This document shows, piece by piece, positions 7,153 to 16,064 of a stretch of DNA of 64,000 nucleotides. The stretch is from the NCBI GenBank assembly GCA_035544215.1, contig DATKHY010000007.1, forward strand, positions 992,001-1,056,000. Direction: 5' to 3'. Source of the DNA: Candidatus Binatia bacterium. GTDB lineage: Bacteria > Vulcanimicrobiota > Vulcanimicrobiia > Vulcanimicrobiales > Vulcanimicrobiaceae. Within the stretch, counting starts at the first letter, position 1; each line of letters begins with the position of its first letter. Below the pieces are notes generated by a model. That model searched no databases. It was not told the origin of the DNA and saw only the letters and a program-made list of their open reading frames with translations. The translations under genes and the position numbers were made by a program.

Positions 7153-8301
7153 TTATCCCCTTTGCGGCCCGTACTTGAACGACGTCCCGGTATTGAAAAC
7201 CACGACCGGCGTAGCCGGCTGAGCCCGTCGCTGCGACAGCGCACGCAGCGCCGCCAGCGTCGCGCCCCCTTCCACGCATGCGTCGACGCCTTCGCCGCGA
7301 TGCAGGTCGCGCATCGCCGCGACGGCAGCATCGTCGGAGACCGCGACGGCGGCGCCGCGCGATTCGCGCAGTGCGCGCAGCGTTAGCCGGTCTCCGATGC
7401 CGCTGGGAACGCGCAGGCCCCACATCCGCGTGAGAGCGTGCTCGACGCGCGTTGCGCTTTCATCGCCCCTTTCGAACGCGCGCACGATCGGCGCGCAACC
7501 CTCGGCCTGAACGGCAACCATCGCGGGGCGCTCGGCGCCGATCCAGCCCAGCCGTTGCAGCTCATCGAAGGCCTTCCACATCGCAACGAGCCCCGTTCCG
7601 CCGCCGGTCGGGTAGACGATCGTTCCGGGAACGCGCCCAAGCTGTTCGACGAGCTCGTACCCCATCGTCTTCTTGCCTTCGACGCGATACGGCTCGCGAA
7701 ACGTCGCAACATTGAAGGCCCCGCTTTCGCGCGCGTATTCCGCGGCAAGGCGCCCTGCGTCGTCGATCAAGCCGTCGACCAAGACGACTTCCGCGCCGTA
7801 GTCCTGTATCTCGCCGATGAGCGGTGACGGCGTGTCGCGCGGAACGTAGATGCGCACCGGTATACCGGCGCGCGCACCATACGCTGCGAGCGCGCCGCCG
7901 GCGTTGCCGGCACTCGGCGCGACGAACGACGTCGCGCCCAGGCGCTTTCCGACGGTCACGGCAACCGACATGCCGCGCGCCTTGAACGAGCCCGTCGGAT
8001 TCTGCGATTCATCTTTGACGTAGAGCTCGTCGAGCCGCAGCTCGCGTTCGAGACGAGGCAGTCGCAGCAGCGGCGTTGCGCCCTCGCCGAGCGAGATGGG
8101 GTCCTCGTCGCCGGCGATCGGCAGCATCTCGCGATAGCGCCACATCGTCCACGGACGCGCCGCCACGGTTTCGCGCGACATCGCGGCCACGTCGTAGCGG
8201 ACCAGCAGCGGCGCGCCGTCGTGCGCGCAGACCGTTGCTAGTTCACCCGCGGAATAGCGATGATTTCGGTCGCGCGAACATTCCAGCAGCGACGGCAGCA
8301 C
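7153..8301 (-). CDS. thrC: Threonine synthase
   Basis: A 382-residue PLP enzyme of fold type II. The Schiff-base lysine is K107 in GSFKARG. The phosphate-binding loop follows at SAGNAGGALAAYG, and the TGGGTG motif lies further on. It converts O-phosphohomoserine to threonine; diaminopropionate lyase or other fold-II enzymes are less likely given the N-terminal segment. That segment (LECSRDRNHRY...TVCAHDGAPLLVRYD) is where many thrC proteins have a CxxC...CxxC zinc ribbon, but only one cysteine of each pair remains. It starts with GTG 1 base after the permease stop, so the two genes are one operon. Confidence 0.85.
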   Translation of the reverse strand: MLPSLLECSRDRNHRYSAGELATVCAHDGAPLLVRYDVAAMSRETVAARPWTMWRYREMLPIAGDEDPISLGEGATPLLRLPRLERELRLDELYVKDESQNPTGSFKARGMSVAVTVGKRLGATSFVAPSAGNAGGALAAYGARAGIPVRIYVPRDTPSPLIGEIQDYGAEVVLVDGLIDDAGRLAAEYARESGAFNVATFREPYRVEGKKTMGYELVEQLGRVPGTIVYPTGGGTGLVAMWKAFDELQRLGWIGAERPAMVAVQAEGCAPIVRAFERGDESATRVEHALTRMWGLRVPSGIGDRLTLRALRESRGAAVAVSDDAAVAAMRDLHRGEGVDACVEGGATLAALRALSQRRAQPATPVVVFNTGTSFKYGPQRG

Positions 8302-8302
8302 G

Positions 8303-9721
8303 TTACGCGGCCACTTTCGGCGAGACCTCGGTGCGCGCCCAGATGAAGTAGACGGGAACCGCGCTCAACACGATCGCGAAGCCCATCAGCCCATCCATCG
8401 GATAGGCCACGCAGGTCGCGATCGCGACGCCCCACGATGCCAGCATGAAGACGGCGGTCGACACCGGATGCCACGGTACGCGAAAGCCTTCAGCGCGCGC
8501 GACGCCGTCCCGCCGGTCTCGAGCGCGCAGCACGAAGAGCGCGAGTGCGAGCAGGCCGTTGAACGCGGAGACGACCGCGATCACGTAGTTGAGGATATGT
8601 CCGTAGCCCGCCGAGAGCGCGATAGCGATCGCGACGGCGGCTTGCAGGATGACCGCGACGACCGGCACGCGCGTTCGCGGATCGATCCACGCCACCGCGC
8701 GAAAAAAGAGTCCATCGGCGGCCATCGCGTGATACAGGCGGGGCACGGTTAACATACGGTTGCTCATGAATCCGAGCGTCGTCACCGCAATGGCGATCGA
8801 TGCGAGCCGCGTTCCGTTCGAGCCGACGGCGTTGGAGATCACGGCCGTCGCGGGAACGTCGGTGTGGGCGAGACCGCCGACGCCCAGGACGCGAACGCAG
8901 GCGACGTTGAGCGAAATATAAACAAACGCCACACCGATCATTCCCAGCGTAAGCCCGACCGGCATCGTTCGCGCCGCATCTTTCGTCTCGGCGGCTAGGA
9001 AGTTTGCCACCGTGGCGCCGGCGTAGGCGAAGAGCACGGGAACCAACGCGACGCTGAACGCGCCGATAACACCGAGCGGAGCGGCCGGCGCCATCCCGAA
9101 TTGCGCGGAGGCGTGCGGACGCGCGACGAGTCCGGCGGCGATGATCCCGAGCACCGCAGCAACCTTCAAGATCGTCAGTGCGTTTTGAAAGCTCGCGCCT
9201 AGCCGTACGCCGAGCGCGTTGAGGAGCGCGAGCACGCCAAGCGCGACGGCGGCAACTAACGCGGGTGCCAGCGTAAGGCCGGTTAGCGACAGAAAGTATC
9301 CTGCGAACAGGATCGCCGCAGCGGCGAGGCCGCCGCTGTAGGATGCGAGCATCCCCGACCATCCGAAAGCGAACCCGGCGATCGGATGCAGCGCGTCGCG
9401 AAGATACGCGTACATGCCGCAATCGTTGGGGCGTCGGGCGGCGAGTTCCGCCAACACGAAGGCGCCAAAAAGCGCGATGATTCCGCCGGCCGCCCACGCC
9501 GCGAGAATCAGCGCGGCATCGGGCGCGCGATGCGCGACGACTGCCGGCGTTCGAAAGATGCCCGAGCCGATTACGCTGCCCATCACGATCAGCGCCATGT
9601 CGAACGCCCTAAGCCGCCGCACCAATCCGGCCATACCGCGACTTAGCGCACGCGTGGCTTGACCGCCTTTAATTTCCGCCCATGGCTCGGTAACGCACGG
9701 ACTGCCCCGTCGAGTCGGCAT
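8303..9721 (-). CDS. APC-family amino acid permease
   Basis: A 472-residue membrane protein with about 12 hydrophobic segments. The first carries the APC-superfamily signature VMGSVIGSGIFRTP. It probably imports or exchanges amino acids across the inner membrane; the substrate is unknown. The chosen ATG gives a ~40-residue hydrophilic N-terminus. An alternative start at 9634 (MAGLVRRLRAFDMAL) would be more usual for the family. Threonine synthase follows 1 base downstream, which hints at a substrate in the threonine/homoserine group; this is inference. Confidence 0.88.
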   Translation of the reverse strand: MPTRRGSPCVTEPWAEIKGGQATRALSRGMAGLVRRLRAFDMALIVMGSVIGSGIFRTPAVVAHRAPDAALILAAWAAGGIIALFGAFVLAELAARRPNDCGMYAYLRDALHPIAGFAFGWSGMLASYSGGLAAAAILFAGYFLSLTGLTLAPALVAAVALGVLALLNALGVRLGASFQNALTILKVAAVLGIIAAGLVARPHASAQFGMAPAAPLGVIGAFSVALVPVLFAYAGATVANFLAAETKDAARTMPVGLTLGMIGVAFVYISLNVACVRVLGVGGLAHTDVPATAVISNAVGSNGTRLASIAIAVTTLGFMSNRMLTVPRLYHAMAADGLFFRAVAWIDPRTRVPVVAVILQAAVAIAIALSAGYGHILNYVIAVVSAFNGLLALALFVLRARDRRDGVARAEGFRVPWHPVSTAVFMLASWGVAIATCVAYPMDGLMGFAIVLSAVPVYFIWARTEVSPKVAA

Positions 9722-9864
9722 CGCGTTAAGACTTTCGTTACGTCAACGTCGGCGAAAGCAGGGGCAGTTCTACTCAGACTTGACCGTGACGCCGAACGGG
9801 AAAAACTCACCGGCCCTTAACGCTTGCTAGGGTTACTCATAGCCGGTCGGGGGTATGCTGACGC

Positions 9865-10653
9865 ATGAGCATTTTACAATTTATTCGCGCCGCGTTGGTT
9901 GCGGTCGTCGTTGCTTCCGTTCCGGTGGCCGGATCGGCGCAAGTCTACGTCGGCGTAGGCATCAACATCGCGCCGCCCGTGATTCCGGTCTACGTGCAGC
10001 CGCCGTGTCCGGCGCCCAACTACATCTGGGAGCCGGGCTACTGGGCTTGGGGTCCCGCCGGCTACTACTGGGTGCCCGGCACGTGGGTGCTGGCGCCAGC
10101 GGTCGGACTGCTCTGGACGCCCGGCTATTGGGGCTGGGGCTCAGGACTGTACTACTGGCATCGCGGCTACTGGGGACGCACCGTCGGATTTTACGGCGGC
10201 ATCAACTACGGCTTTGGCTACTACGGCGCCGGCTACGTCGGCGGCGGATGGTACGGAGGGGTCTTCCGCTACAACACCGCGATTACACACGTGAATACGA
10301 CCGTGATTCACAACACCTACGTCAACAAGACGGTGATTAACAACTACAACACCTCGCACGTAAGCTACAACGGCGGGCACGGCGGCGTTCAAGCGCATCC
10401 GACGCAAGCGCAGGTCAACGCCCGCACGTACGGCCAGGCACCCACGACCGAACAGAAGAACCACGAGCAGATGTCCGGCCAGAACCGCAACCACTACCAG
10501 TCCGTCAACCACGGGCAGCCGCAGACCGGCGCCGTGACGCATCCCTACAACTCGAACAATCGGCCCGCGCACTACGCGCCGGTGACCGACGCGGATCGGC
10601 AAGCGGCACACGTGCATGAGTCTCCGCCTAAGGGCGGAAAGCCTCCGCGCTAG
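9865..10653 (+). CDS. Secreted YXWGXW-repeat protein
   Basis: A 262-residue protein with a signal peptide (residues 1-26, cleavage near GSAQV). Residues ~50-135 are aromatic repeats of the YXWGXW type: YWAWGPAGYYWVPGTW, YWGWGSGLYYWHRGYW, then Tyr/Gly-rich sequence. The C-terminal half is Asn/His/Gln-rich and polar, without repeats of the same type. Such proteins are known only as a repeat family of unknown function in cell envelopes. It ends in a 4-base overlap with the convergent small secreted gene. Confidence 0.8.
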   Translation: MSILQFIRAALVAVVVASVPVAGSAQVYVGVGINIAPPVIPVYVQPPCPAPNYIWEPGYWAWGPAGYYWVPGTWVLAPAVGLLWTPGYWGWGSGLYYWHRGYWGRTVGFYGGINYGFGYYGAGYVGGGWYGGVFRYNTAITHVNTTVIHNTYVNKTVINNYNTSHVSYNGGHGGVQAHPTQAQVNARTYGQAPTTEQKNHEQMSGQNRNHYQSVNHGQPQTGAVTHPYNSNNRPAHYAPVTDADRQAAHVHESPPKGGKPPR

Positions 10654-11054
10654 CTTTTACGGCACATCGGCGGAGTCGGCGTCGGTGGTTCCATCGATAA
10701 GTGAACCACCCACGTCTTTCCTTTGGAATGCACGTCGAACTTGTGTTGTATGGGCAAGCTAAAGCTCGGACTTACCACAGTGCATTTGTACATCGTGGTA
10801 CCCTTGCACGTCGTCGATGAAGCCTGCTGCAAGACGATAAAGGATCGGTTCAACCCGGTCGTTACCGCATACGTCGTAATACGAGCCGCATCACACGATT
10901 GCGGCAGCGTTACATAAGCTTGAATTACAAATGTCGACCTGCTATTTACGCCGGCGCTGACGGTCGTCGCCGTTGCAGGCTGCCAGGGCGCCGCCGAGGC
11001 GGGCGTTGACGGAAGAACGATCAGCGCCGCCGCTGCTAGAGCAAGATAACGCAT
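10650..11054 (-). CDS. Small secreted protein of unknown function
   Basis: A 134-residue protein with a clear signal peptide (MRYLALAAAALIVLPSTPASA). The mature part has four or more cysteines (SCDAAR, TTCKGT, YKCTVV, MCRKS), which suggests disulfides and periplasmic or extracellular location. A Pro/Thr stretch lies near the end (MEPPTPTPPMC). The gene is visibly less GC-rich than its neighbours, which may reflect recent acquisition. No family is recognised. Confidence 0.7.
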   Translation of the reverse strand: MRYLALAAAALIVLPSTPASAAPWQPATATTVSAGVNSRSTFVIQAYVTLPQSCDAARITTYAVTTGLNRSFIVLQQASSTTCKGTTMYKCTVVSPSFSLPIQHKFDVHSKGKTWVVHLSMEPPTPTPPMCRKS

Positions 11055-11116
11055 AGTACTAAAGCCTCCTCGCTAGGACGCTTTATCGGGAACGAACCGC
11101 CTACCCCCTTTTTAGC

Positions 11117-12004
11117 CTAGCCCAAACTCCGCCCGAGCGCCTGAAGCTTCTCCGGGTTGCGGACCACGTAGATCGCGGACACTCGCCCGTCCGCGATTTC
11201 GAGTGCCGCGACCTCTTGCACGCCGGCGCGATTGAACGTCACGATGCCGGGCAGCCCGTTGAGCGTCACGGCCTCGATGCGCACGATGTCGCGCCAGCCT
11301 TGCAGCTCCTTGAGTCCGAAGAGCAGCTTCGTGACGCGCTCGGCCCCGATTACGGGCACTGTTGCCGCCGGAATCTTGCCGCCGCCGTCGGCCGTGAAGA
11401 CGACGTCCTTTGCCAGCAGCTGCTGCAGCACGGCGGGATCGTCGTTCTGGATCGCCGCCAAGAACGCGTCCCGCACGCGCAGCAGCTCCTTGCGGTCGGT
11501 GCGCGAGTGACGCCCCGCGTCGCGAACGTGTTCGCGCGCGCGCGTCGCGAGCTTGCGCACCGCGGGCTCCGCGCGCCCCAGCGTGTTGGCGACCTCGGCA
11601 AACGGCACGTCCAGCACGTCGTGCAGCAGGAAGGCCGCACGCTCGAGCGGCGCGAGCCGTTCCAATGCGAGCAACAGCGCGAATGAGATGTCGTCGGCCA
11701 GCGTGGCCGCGACGGCTGGATCGTCGGCGCCTTCCGAGACGACCGGTTCGGGCAGCCACGGTCCAACGTAGACCTCGCGTTTGGCGCGCGCGGATCGCAA
11801 ACGGTCGAGGCAGAGACTCGTCACGATCGTCCGCGCGAGCGCGCGTTCGTCCCGCACCTCCTCGTTATCCAGCGCGGCGCTCCAGCGCAGGTACGCATCT
11901 TGCGCCACGTCCTCGGCCTCGCCGTACTCGCCGAGCATCCGATAGGCGTGGCGCACGAGCTCCGCGCGCATCGCCTCGAACCGCTCCGCGCGCTGCGAGA
12001 TCAC
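11117..12004 (-). CDS. ECF41-type RNA polymerase sigma factor
   Basis: Annotated from the GTG at 12004, which gives 295 residues, the usual ECF41 length. An open frame runs further upstream but lies inside the neighbouring gene. The order is sigma2 (HAYRMLGEYGEAEDVAQDAY), sigma4 (ALERLAPLERAAFLLHDVLD...VRKLATRAREHV), then a SnoaL-like C-terminal domain. That domain carries the two motifs known for ECF41: DGGGK (FTADGGGKIPAA) and NP-D/E-KL (VRNPEKLQAL). In ECF41 these tune activity in place of a separate anti-sigma factor. The gene upstream is a carboxymuconolactone decarboxylase homologue, the classic ECF41 partner, and a matching promoter lies before it. Confidence 0.9.
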   Translation of the reverse strand: MISQRAERFEAMRAELVRHAYRMLGEYGEAEDVAQDAYLRWSAALDNEEVRDERALARTIVTSLCLDRLRSARAKREVYVGPWLPEPVVSEGADDPAVAATLADDISFALLLALERLAPLERAAFLLHDVLDVPFAEVANTLGRAEPAVRKLATRAREHVRDAGRHSRTDRKELLRVRDAFLAAIQNDDPAVLQQLLAKDVVFTADGGGKIPAATVPVIGAERVTKLLFGLKELQGWRDIVRIEAVTLNGLPGIVTFNRAGVQEVAALEIADGRVSAIYVVRNPEKLQALGRSLG

Positions 12005-12006
12005 GC

Positions 12007-12054
12007 CCTTCGACTCCGCTTCGACAGGCTCAGCGTCGCTCAGGACAGGCTGTA
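12007..12054. repeat. Dispersed palindromic repeat, copy 2, overlapping a gene end
   Basis: The sequence cccttcgactccgcttcg, then acaggctcagcgtcgctcag, belongs to the dispersed family. It lies between the sigma factor start (12004) and the carboxymuconolactone decarboxylase coding end. The decarboxylase reads into it: its stop at 12040 is the TGA of the repeat's cctgagc motif. Confidence 0.75.
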
Positions 12055-12594
12055 CTGGGAAAGCTGCATCGGCACGGTTTCGCCGCCGACGCGCAGGCGC
12101 ACGCATGCGTGACCGTGGCCGATCGCGTACTTGAACGTTGGGTACGCCTGTGCCGCTAGGATCGCGTACGCGAGCGACACGAGCCCGGCGCGGCCCCAGC
12201 GCCGCAGGATCTCCACGCGCGCCTCGTCGCCGCTGCCGTCGCGCGCGATCGTCGCGAGCGCGAGCTCCACACCGAGCAGCGCTTCCTTTGAGCACTTGGC
12301 GTAGTCGCGCTCGAGGATCGCGCGAATCGTCTGCGGCTTCACGCCTGCCGCCTCAGCCATCGACACGCCGAGCTGCAGGCACGGTCCGCAGTCGGCGGCC
12401 TTGCCGGAAGTCAGCGCGGCGCCATAATATGCGTCGAGCGGAACCTTCCGGTAGCTCCCCAACTTTTGGAGTCCCTGCATCGGCAGCACCGCGCCCACGC
12501 CGGCTTCGTCGACGATCTCTTGCATGTAGCCCGTATCGTAGCCCCAGCGCCGGCCGAACTTCTCGAGCTGCTTTTTGACTAACCACTTGAACAT
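12040..12594 (-). CDS. Carboxymuconolactone decarboxylase/AhpD-like protein
   Basis: A 184-residue protein of the CMD/AhpD fold. The redox-type motif is C69-G-P-C72 (AADCGPCLQLGV), typical of AhpD-like peroxidase-associated proteins. The N-terminus (MFKWLVKKQLEKFGRRW) is amphipathic. It is the COE-class partner that ECF41 sigma factors control, and its promoter region matches their target. The last residues (SLS) and stop codon come from a dispersed repeat copy, so the original C-terminus may have been longer or different. The function is probably in oxidative or electrophile stress; this is inference. Confidence 0.85.
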   Translation of the reverse strand: MFKWLVKKQLEKFGRRWGYDTGYMQEIVDEAGVGAVLPMQGLQKLGSYRKVPLDAYYGAALTSGKAADCGPCLQLGVSMAEAAGVKPQTIRAILERDYAKCSKEALLGVELALATIARDGSGDEARVEILRRWGRAGLVSLAYAILAAQAYPTFKYAIGHGHACVRLRVGGETVPMQLSQYSLS

Positions 12595-12619
12595 GATGTT
12601 TTCCGTCCTCCGCTCCTTA

Positions 12620-12645
12620 GACGGGACAGCCCACCGGAAAGTGAC
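12620..12645 (-). promoter_or_regulatory. Putative ECF41-dependent promoter
   Basis: On the minus strand the -35 is GTCAC (12641-12645) and the -10 is CGTC (12620-12623), separated by 17 bases. The consensus I recall for ECF41 is TGTCACA, 16 bases, CGTC; this site reads cGTCACt-N16-CGTC. The ATG of the decarboxylase is 26 bases downstream, with GGAGG at 12607-12611 between them. The match with the sigma factor gene next door makes an autoregulated operon likely. Confidence 0.65.
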
Positions 12646-12654
12646 GCGGACCTT

Positions 12655-14304
12655 CTATATCCCCAACGCGGAGCCGGCGGGGGTGCGCCTGTCGCTGCCG
12701 CCTTCGGGCGCGCCCGTTCGCGGATCGACGACGATGATCTGCGCCGAGCCCCATTTCGCGAAGCGGCGCAGCGCGTAACCCATCGCGCGCAGCTGCTGAG
12801 CCGTCGCGCCCGAGAACGCTCCGGGCTCGTGTTGCAACTCGTCGGGCAGCCACTGCATGTGCGTGCGCGGCGCGTCGACGGCGGCCTGTGCGCTCATGCC
12901 GTAGACCAGCACGTTGAGGATTGTCGCCAACACGATCGTGATGATGCGAGATCCGCCCGGGCTTCCGGTCACCATGCGCAGCGCGCCGTTGCGCGTGACG
13001 ATCGTGGGGGCCATCGACGAGAGCGGCCGCTTCCCCGGCGCGATCTCGTTGCGGACTCCCTGCACGAGTCCGTACAGGTTCGGCACGCCCGGCTTAGCCG
13101 TGAAGTCGTCCATCTCATCGTTGAGCAGAAACCCGGTGTCGCCCGCGACGACTTCGGCGCCGAACGAATCGTTGATCGTGTAGGTCACCGCGACGGCGTT
13201 TCCCCAGCGATCCACGATCGAGTAGTGGGTCGTGTCGGCGCTCTCGTTTGATGGCGGGCCGAGACCGGGGTGCACGTCGGCCGAACGCGTCGCATTATCG
13301 GGCGGGATCTTCGCGCGCAGCTTCGCGGCGTAGGCCGGCGCGAGCAGCTGCGCGACGGGGTTGCTCACGAAGCCCGGATCGCCGAGATACGCGTTGCGAT
13401 CGGCGTATGCGAGGCGCTCCGCCTCGGTCAGGTAGTGGATCGTCCGCGCGCTTTGCCGGCCCCAGAGGCCAAGCGGATACGGCGCGACGATGTTGAGGAT
13501 CTCGCAGAGCGTCACGCCGCCCGAACTCGGCGGCGGCGCCGACGCGATGTCGTAGCCGTGAAAGCTGCAGTGCAGCGGCGCGCGCTCCTCGACGCGGTAG
13601 CTCGCGAAGTCGTCCAGCGTCAGGATCCCGCCGTGCGCGTCGCTCGCCGCGACGACGGCCTGCGCGATCGGCCCGCGGTAGAACGCGTCGGGGCCATCGC
13701 GTGAGATCAGCGCGAGCGTGCGCGCGAGCTGCGGCTGCGCGTAGCGGGCGCCGGCGCGCTCGCCCGAGCCAGGCCAAAGCTCGTCGCCCGGCCCGACGAC
13801 GAAGCCGTCGCGCGCGAGCCCGATTGCCGGCGCGAGCAGCTGCGCGCGCGACATCGTCCCGAACTCGCGCCGCGCCGTCTCCAATCCCGCGACCGTCCCC
13901 GGCACGCCGACCGCGAGCCAGCCCTTCGTCGACGCCGACGGCCGCACGTTGCCGCGCGCGTCGAGATACATCGAGCTCGTCGCGCGCTCGGGCGCCATCT
14001 CGCGAAAGTCGATGAAGCGCTCGCGCCCGTCGTACAGGCGGAACAGCATAAAGCCGCCGCCGCCGATGTTGCCGCAACACGGGTCGGTCACCGCGAGCGC
14101 GTAACCGACGGCCACCGCCGCATCGACGGCGTTGCCGCCCGCGCGCAACACGTCGACGCCCACCTGCGTGGCAGCGTGCTGCGCTGAGACCACCATCGCG
14201 TGAGAGGGTGGGGCAGCGCCGCCGCTCAGCAGCGCCGCGGCGAGAACTACTGCTGCTTTGCGCAGCTTCCGTGGCCGGTCATCGCCTTGCCCTTTTCCGT
14301 CCAC
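12655..14304 (-). CDS. ggt: Gamma-glutamyltransferase
   Basis: A 549-residue N-terminal-nucleophile hydrolase of normal size. The autoprocessing nucleophile is T358 in SADTTHYSIVD. Earlier family motifs are present (LRAGGNAVDAAVA, CCGNIGGGGFM, SSGGVTL), as is the late GSPGGSRI loop. It cleaves gamma-glutamyl bonds such as glutathione in the periplasm. The hydrophobic stretch at residues ~16-36 is a signal peptide behind a charged N-region. The ATG at 14304 lies 58 bases inside the preceding gene; no better in-frame start was found. Confidence 0.92.
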   Translation of the reverse strand: MDGKGQGDDRPRKLRKAAVVLAAALLSGGAAPPSHAMVVSAQHAATQVGVDVLRAGGNAVDAAVAVGYALAVTDPCCGNIGGGGFMLFRLYDGRERFIDFREMAPERATSSMYLDARGNVRPSASTKGWLAVGVPGTVAGLETARREFGTMSRAQLLAPAIGLARDGFVVGPGDELWPGSGERAGARYAQPQLARTLALISRDGPDAFYRGPIAQAVVAASDAHGGILTLDDFASYRVEERAPLHCSFHGYDIASAPPPSSGGVTLCEILNIVAPYPLGLWGRQSARTIHYLTEAERLAYADRNAYLGDPGFVSNPVAQLLAPAYAAKLRAKIPPDNATRSADVHPGLGPPSNESADTTHYSIVDRWGNAVAVTYTINDSFGAEVVAGDTGFLLNDEMDDFTAKPGVPNLYGLVQGVRNEIAPGKRPLSSMAPTIVTRNGALRMVTGSPGGSRIITIVLATILNVLVYGMSAQAAVDAPRTHMQWLPDELQHEPGAFSGATAQQLRAMGYALRRFAKWGSAQIIVVDPRTGAPEGGSDRRTPAGSALGI

Positions 14305-14762
14305 GTCTCATTATACGTTATCGTCGAAGCGCCAAAAGCGTAGGTCGTCTTATCGTGCGTCGGATCCGGGGGATATCCACCCTCGAACGTCATCGTCGTC
14401 GCGGTCGGCGATGCCTTGGCGATACCGATGCCCCAATCACCGCCGGGCAGTGTGTTACCACCCATGGCTACGTACTGATCCTTCTTGTTATCGTACCCGA
14501 ACAACGTGGCGCCCTCGTGGGCCGGCGTCGTCCCATACACGCCCGTCTTCCCGAGGATCAGGAGCCAGTTGGCGTTTTGGCTCGTAATCGTAAGCGTCGA
14601 CGTCCGGGTGCCCTTCGGACCGTGGTACGTGCAGCTCCAGGTACCCGGCGTCATCGTGAGGAGCACCGGCTGCTGCACGGCCGCGCGCGCGAGAGCGATC
14701 GTGCCGCCGAGGGCGAGCGTCGCTAGGCAAATAGCGTACAGAGAACTCCGAGAAAAGCTCAT
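14247..14762 (-). CDS. Secreted W-[ST]-C-T-Y-H family protein
   Basis: A 171-residue protein with a signal peptide (residues 1-28). The motif TPGTWSCTYHGPKG (C44) is followed by ANWLLI, ATLFGYDNKKDQ, and a late cysteine at 167 (GHGSCAKQQ). The protein at 26584-27048 shares the same order of motifs and both cysteines, so the two are paralogues. The pattern resembles lipocalin-like DUF1579 proteins, but assignment is tentative. It overlaps the start of gamma-glutamyltransferase and is probably in the same transcript. Confidence 0.7.
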   Translation of the reverse strand: MSFSRSSLYAICLATLALGGTIALARAAVQQPVLLTMTPGTWSCTYHGPKGTRTSTLTITSQNANWLLILGKTGVYGTTPAHEGATLFGYDNKKDQYVAMGGNTLPGGDWGIGIAKASPTATTMTFEGGYPPDPTHDKTTYAFGASTITYNETWTEKGKAMTGHGSCAKQQ

Positions 14763-14796
14763 GATTGCGTCCTTTCTGGGGCGATATACCTGGCTT

Positions 14797-15962
14797 TTAC
14801 CACGCTGCGCCGGCCATCCTTGGCCCTGAAATTTTCCACTTCTGTCCGGTCACGTCGGCGCAGGCATCCATGATTAGCCGGTTGTTTCTGCCGTCGTTGG
14901 CGATGTCGAGACACTTGCCCGGTCCGGTAAACTCCGACTGCAGGCGCCAGTATCCCGCCGTTCCGTTTGCCTGGATGCTCCACGTCTGTCCGCTATAGTT
15001 GCCGCACGTCGCCATGGTCAGCCGGTTGTTGTAGCCGTCATTGACGACGTCCAAGCACTTCGCAGGGCCGGTGAACTCGGTTTTTAGCCGATACGTGCCG
15101 GAAGCAGTCGCGCTGCTCACGCTCTCGTCGCTCGGCCCACCGCTCGGGGAGGTTTGGACGATGGACTTGGCCAGACGCTCTCCACTCGCGGCATAGCCAC
15201 GAAGAAACTGGCTCCCCGGTTTCCAGATCGAACCGTCTGCAAAGGTCACTTGCGTCACGCGGGCGCTTTCGTTCGTCATCCTGCGCACGACGCGGGGCGC
15301 CCAAATCCGCCCGTTAAAGCAATGATTGTCGATGTTCACCGGCGGCGTGAACGTGCCCTTATCCGTCCATCCGTAGTTGGCCTCAACGCCTCCGTCGCGT
15401 TGGTTACGACGAAGTCAAAATCTACGTCCGTCACGACCTTCGTCGTGACGTTTCGGAACGAGACGCACTGGAGGAAGGTCGACCCGTACCCGCTCGTGAG
15501 CGATGCACGATATGCGTAGATCGGATTGGAGCCGTTGTTCCTTACGCGAACGCCGATTCGCAGCTCCGGTGCCGGCGTCGGTCTCGGGGTAGGCGTGGCC
15601 GCGGGGGTAAGCGGCGCGGCGGACGGGCGCGACCAAAACGTGCCGTTCCTCCAGTCGATCCTTCGCAGGTCGTTCGAGATGCGTCCGGTGACGTGTGCAC
15701 TGCCAAAGACACCCCAGTTCGTGTCTAGCGTGCTGGGGTTCACGAAGTGTCCCGTGGCAGTCGCGCCACGTTCGTTGGTCAACGACACCGAAGTGCCGCC
15801 TTGACTGATGCGGCAGGGCGCGGATACGTCATCGTTGGCGTACCACGTGCCGCTGATGCTGGGAAGCGTGCCGGCGTGCACCGCCGTCAACGTTCCGAAA
15901 GCGATCGTCAAACTGGCGCAGATAGCCGCGATACTTGCAATTTTAATGCGAAGGGATCTCAA
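14797..15962 (-). pseudogene. Multidomain secreted lectin split by a frameshift
   Basis: Two overlapping frames read as one gene. The 5' part (15336-15962) has a signal peptide, a GTWYANDD...WRNGTFWS domain, a Pro/Thr linker (TPAATPTPRPTPAP) and the start of an Ig-like domain ending VDFDFVVTNATEAL. After that the frame degenerates to Arg-rich sequence and stops. In the other frame, NYGWTDKGTFTPPV continues directly into the 3' part (14797-15339). That part has GRIWAPRVVRRMTNESARV and a RICIN-type beta-trefoil with Q-x-W motifs (SGQTWSI, TGQKWKI). A one-base indel near 15375-15385 explains both. It may be a true mutation or an assembly error. Confidence 0.75.
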
Positions 15963-16064
15963 ATAAGGGAGCGAAACCCAACAACCCGAGCGCCGAGATT
16001 CTTTAGGGGGTCTCGAAACGCTGACACCCGATCACCCCATCCCGCAGTGAAAGGGAGGCCACAT

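Noticed and set aside
12005-12295. A longer start for the ECF41 sigma factor
   Set aside because: The added ~97 residues are Arg-rich, overlap the CMD gene, and lie before the family's normal N-terminus. The GTG at 12004 gives the expected length.
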